Shown one piece after another: positions 62,350-64,000 of a DNA stretch of 64,000 nucleotides. This DNA is from Fodinibacter luteus (GTDB lineage Bacteria > Actinomycetota > Actinomycetes > Actinomycetales > Dermatophilaceae): contig NZ_BAABGM010000011.1 in assembly GCF_039541575.1 (NCBI RefSeq), forward strand, positions 62,001 through 126,000, read 5' to 3'. The position numbers and the translations under genes were made by a program. Position 1 is the stretch's first letter. Each line of letters opens with the position of its first letter. The notes under the pieces were generated by a model, which was given only the letters and a program-made list of their open reading frames with translations, had not been told where the DNA came from and did no database searches.

Positions 62350-64000
62350 TCAGCGGCGGACCCGCAGGGTGCCAGTGTCGGTCTGCCCGGTCTCGGGGAC
62401 CGTCACGGTCACGGTGTACGAGCCGGGGGCCAGGCCCTTCGTGCTGAGCTCGTACAGCCAGGTGCCGTCGACGTACGCCATGGTCCCGGTCCGCACGATG
62501 GTGCTGCCGGAGGTCACGGTGACGGTCGGAACGAGGTCGGTCGGCTCCGAGCCGTCGCAGTCGCGCAGGTCGACCTTGACCGGAACGGTCGAGCCGCTCT
62601 TCGCGGTGACGCTGCCGTTCTTGAACGGCGCCGTGATGCCGGATGACGTGTACTCGACGGTGATCTCAGCCGTCGTCGAGTACGTGTGACCGTGCTCGTC
62701 CGTGACCGTGGCGGTGGCGGTGTAGACGCCCGCGGCCGTGTAGGTGTGACCGAACGTGACGGGGGACGACGCAGACGACGCCGAGCTGTCGGGCGTGCCG
62801 TCACCCCAGTCCACCGACACCGCGTGGGTGTCGCCCGTGTACCGCGCGGGGTGGGTCACCGTGAGGCTGGTGTTGCCGTCACCGCACCCGACCCGGTCGT
62901 CGGCGAAGGCGGCCTCGAGCGGCGCCGGCGTCGGGGACAGCCCGACGACGATCGGGTCGTGGTCCGAGACCCGGAACTCGTCCGGTGCGTACAGCGAGGT
63001 GATGAGGTTCGCCGACTTGAAGTCGGTGTTGTAGTCGAGCGCCGACGGCTCGTCGGCGTTGATGTGGTACTCGGTGACGTCCGTGACCTGGCTCAGCAGG
63101 CCGGCGCTGCCGAGCGCGTGGTCGAGGTAGCCCCACTGGCCGTCGAAGACGTACGAGTAGGCGTCCTGTCCGACGTGCTCGGCGACGAGGTTGGTGTACC
63201 CGGCCTCTTCGAGGGCGACGATCGGGTCCTCCTTCGCGTACGAGTTGAGGTCGCCGAGGATGAGCGTGTCGTCCTCGCCGGTGCCCGTCGGGTCGTCGGC
63301 CAGCCAGTCGGCGAGCTCGTTCGCCGCGTTGGTGCGCACGACGTTGCAGTTGCCCTGACCGTCACCGGCGTCGGGCACGGCGCAGGCCGACCCCTTGGAC
63401 TTCAGGTGGTTGACGTCGGCGACGAACGTGCCGCCGGTCGCGTTGACCTCGAAGGCCTGGGCGAGCGAGGGACGGCTTCGCGCCGTGTTGTCGCCGCCGT
63501 TGACGAACGCGGCCGTGTTGAGGACAGCCGTCGTCCCGATCGGGGTGACGACGGACGGCTTGTAGATCATGCCGACCTTGATGGCGTCGGTACCGAGCGC
63601 GTTGACGCCGTTGGCCGGCGTGTCGGCATTGATGAAGGCGTAGGGGCCCACACCGGGCGTCGCGTTGAGCTTGTCGACGAGGTGCGCGATGGCGCTGTCC
63701 GGGCCGTAACCGTCGTTCTCGATCTCGTTGACGCCGAGGACGTCGGCGTCGACCTTCGCGATTGCGGCAACCGTCTTCGGCCACTGGCGGTCGAACTCGG
63801 CCTGGGTGTCTGCACCACGACAGTCCGCCGGCGCGCCACCGACACCGAAGCTGCAGTTGTCGACGACGTTCGGCCCCGTGGTCGCGTCAGGCAGCCCGTC
63901 GAAGGTGTTGAAGTAGTTGAGCAGGTTCATGGCGCCGACCTGGACGTCGCCGCCGACGTCCGCGCGCTGGGTCGGACGGGGGTTGGCGGGCTGGAAGTCG
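62350..64000 (-). CDS. ExeM/NucH-type extracellular endonuclease with PKD domain, 5' truncated
   Basis: The frame is open to the right edge, so the N-terminus and signal peptide lie outside; 550 residues are visible. The start-side stretch VGAMNLLNYFNTFDG, LGVNEIENDGYG, NHLKSKGS, LGDLNSYAKEDP and SDHDPIVVGL are the endonuclease/exonuclease/phosphatase motifs of ExeM/NucH secreted nucleases. A PKD-type domain follows (VDWGDGTPDSS to GVYTATATVTDEHGHTYS), then a C-terminal beta domain ending in LRVRR. It degrades extracellular DNA. A terminator hairpin follows. Ca2+-type acidic residues are common here. Confidence 0.88.
   Translation of the reverse strand, partial: DFQPANPRPTQRADVGGDVQVGAMNLLNYFNTFDGLPDATTGPNVVDNCSFGVGGAPADCRGADTQAEFDRQWPKTVAAIAKVDADVLGVNEIENDGYGPDSAIAHLVDKLNATPGVGPYAFINADTPANGVNALGTDAIKVGMIYKPSVVTPIGTTAVLNTAAFVNGGDNTARSRPSLAQAFEVNATGGTFVADVNHLKSKGSACAVPDAGDGQGNCNVVRTNAANELADWLADDPTGTGEDDTLILGDLNSYAKEDPIVALEEAGYTNLVAEHVGQDAYSYVFDGQWGYLDHALGSAGLLSQVTDVTEYHINADEPSALDYNTDFKSANLITSLYAPDEFRVSDHDPIVVGLSPTPAPLEAAFADDRVGCGDGNTSLTVTHPARYTGDTHAVSVDWGDGTPDSSASSASSPVTFGHTYTAAGVYTATATVTDEHGHTYSTTAEITVEYTSSGITAPFKNGSVTAKSGSTVPVKVDLRDCDGSEPTDLVPTVTVTSGSTIVRTGTMAYVDGTWLYELSTKGLAPGSYTVTVTVPETGQTDTGTLRVRR

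Noticed and set aside
1..64000. tRNA, rRNA, CRISPR arrays, insertion sequences, integrase or attachment sites
   Set aside because: Looked for and not seen; no regularly spaced repeats, transposase or integrase motifs. A tRNA scan program would be needed for certainty.

Overview
The window is about 72% G+C and has the signs of an actinobacterial chromosome. GTG starts are common, adjacent genes repeatedly share GTGA or ATGA stop/start overlaps, and many starts lie 5-10 nt behind a TANNNT -10 box, as in leaderless mRNAs. ANTAR regulators, a DUF2510 protein and a SigB/SigF-type sigma factor point the same way. Gene content fits Micrococcales, probably the Intrasporangiaceae/Dermatophilaceae group (Janibacter, Knoellia or Phycicoccus-like). 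That placement is inferred from overall resemblance, not a search. I see no rRNA, tRNA, CRISPR array, insertion sequence or prophage. Both edges cut genes: an MFS transporter on the left and an ExeM/NucH-type secreted nuclease on the right.

Layout. 0-3 kb: MFS transporter end, a duplicated-domain unknown protein, a CsoR-like copper-type operator in front of a six-cysteine mini-protein coupled to a membrane protein, and a VTT/DedA-like protein. 3-9.5 kb: a RidA/FAD-oxidase fusion divergent from a LuxR regulator, a DUF808 membrane protein, a zinc dehydrogenase and a GAF-ANTAR regulator. 9.5-12.7 kb: a large hybrid histidine kinase ending in an ANTAR domain. 12.9-24 kb: a UDP-glucuronate decarboxylase-like gene converging on a tightly coupled eight-gene, 10-kb operon. 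The operon encodes every activity for ADP-D-glycero-D-manno-heptose (GmhA, HldE, GmhB), several glycosyltransferases including two of family GT9, and a NodU-type carbamoyltransferase. 24-34 kb: oxidoreductases, an SDR/SRPBCC fusion, small membrane stress proteins (DUF2231, DUF3618, holin-like) and a SigB/SigF-type sigma factor. 34-39 kb: serine hydrolase, DUF2510 protein, membrane hydrolase, acetyltransferase, phosphoesterase. 39-43.5 kb: a 5-oxoprolinase operon (pxpCBA) with an atypical NRAMP-like transporter and a divergent GntR regulator. 43.6-55 kb: housekeeping and hypothetical genes (AAA ATPase, Fpg/Nei glycosylase, App1-like phosphatase, GAF-ANTAR, fructosamine kinase, UbiB kinase, MazG, Lon-N domain, DEAD-box helicase, M50-like protein). 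55-61.8 kb: an IclR-controlled catabolic locus combining an amidohydrolase, a class III CoA-transferase, a citryl-CoA-lyase-like protein, a LigB/LigA-type extradiol dioxygenase and a quinone-oxidoreductase-like protein.

How it fits together. Eight sites of the form GNNT-N15/16-GGGTA or GGGTG, the pattern of SigB-type general-stress promoters, lie upstream of the zinc dehydrogenase, both sides of the heptose/glycan locus, the DUF2231 pair, the phytoene-desaturase-like oxidase, the SDR/SRPBCC gene, the DUF3618-holin operon and the Gsp39-like SDR. The sigma factor at 33.2 kb is the natural candidate to read them, so about 25 kb may form one stress regulon that includes synthesis of a heptose-containing glycan. 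The glycan operon and the 57-62 kb catabolic operon are the two parts whose biology looks least described.
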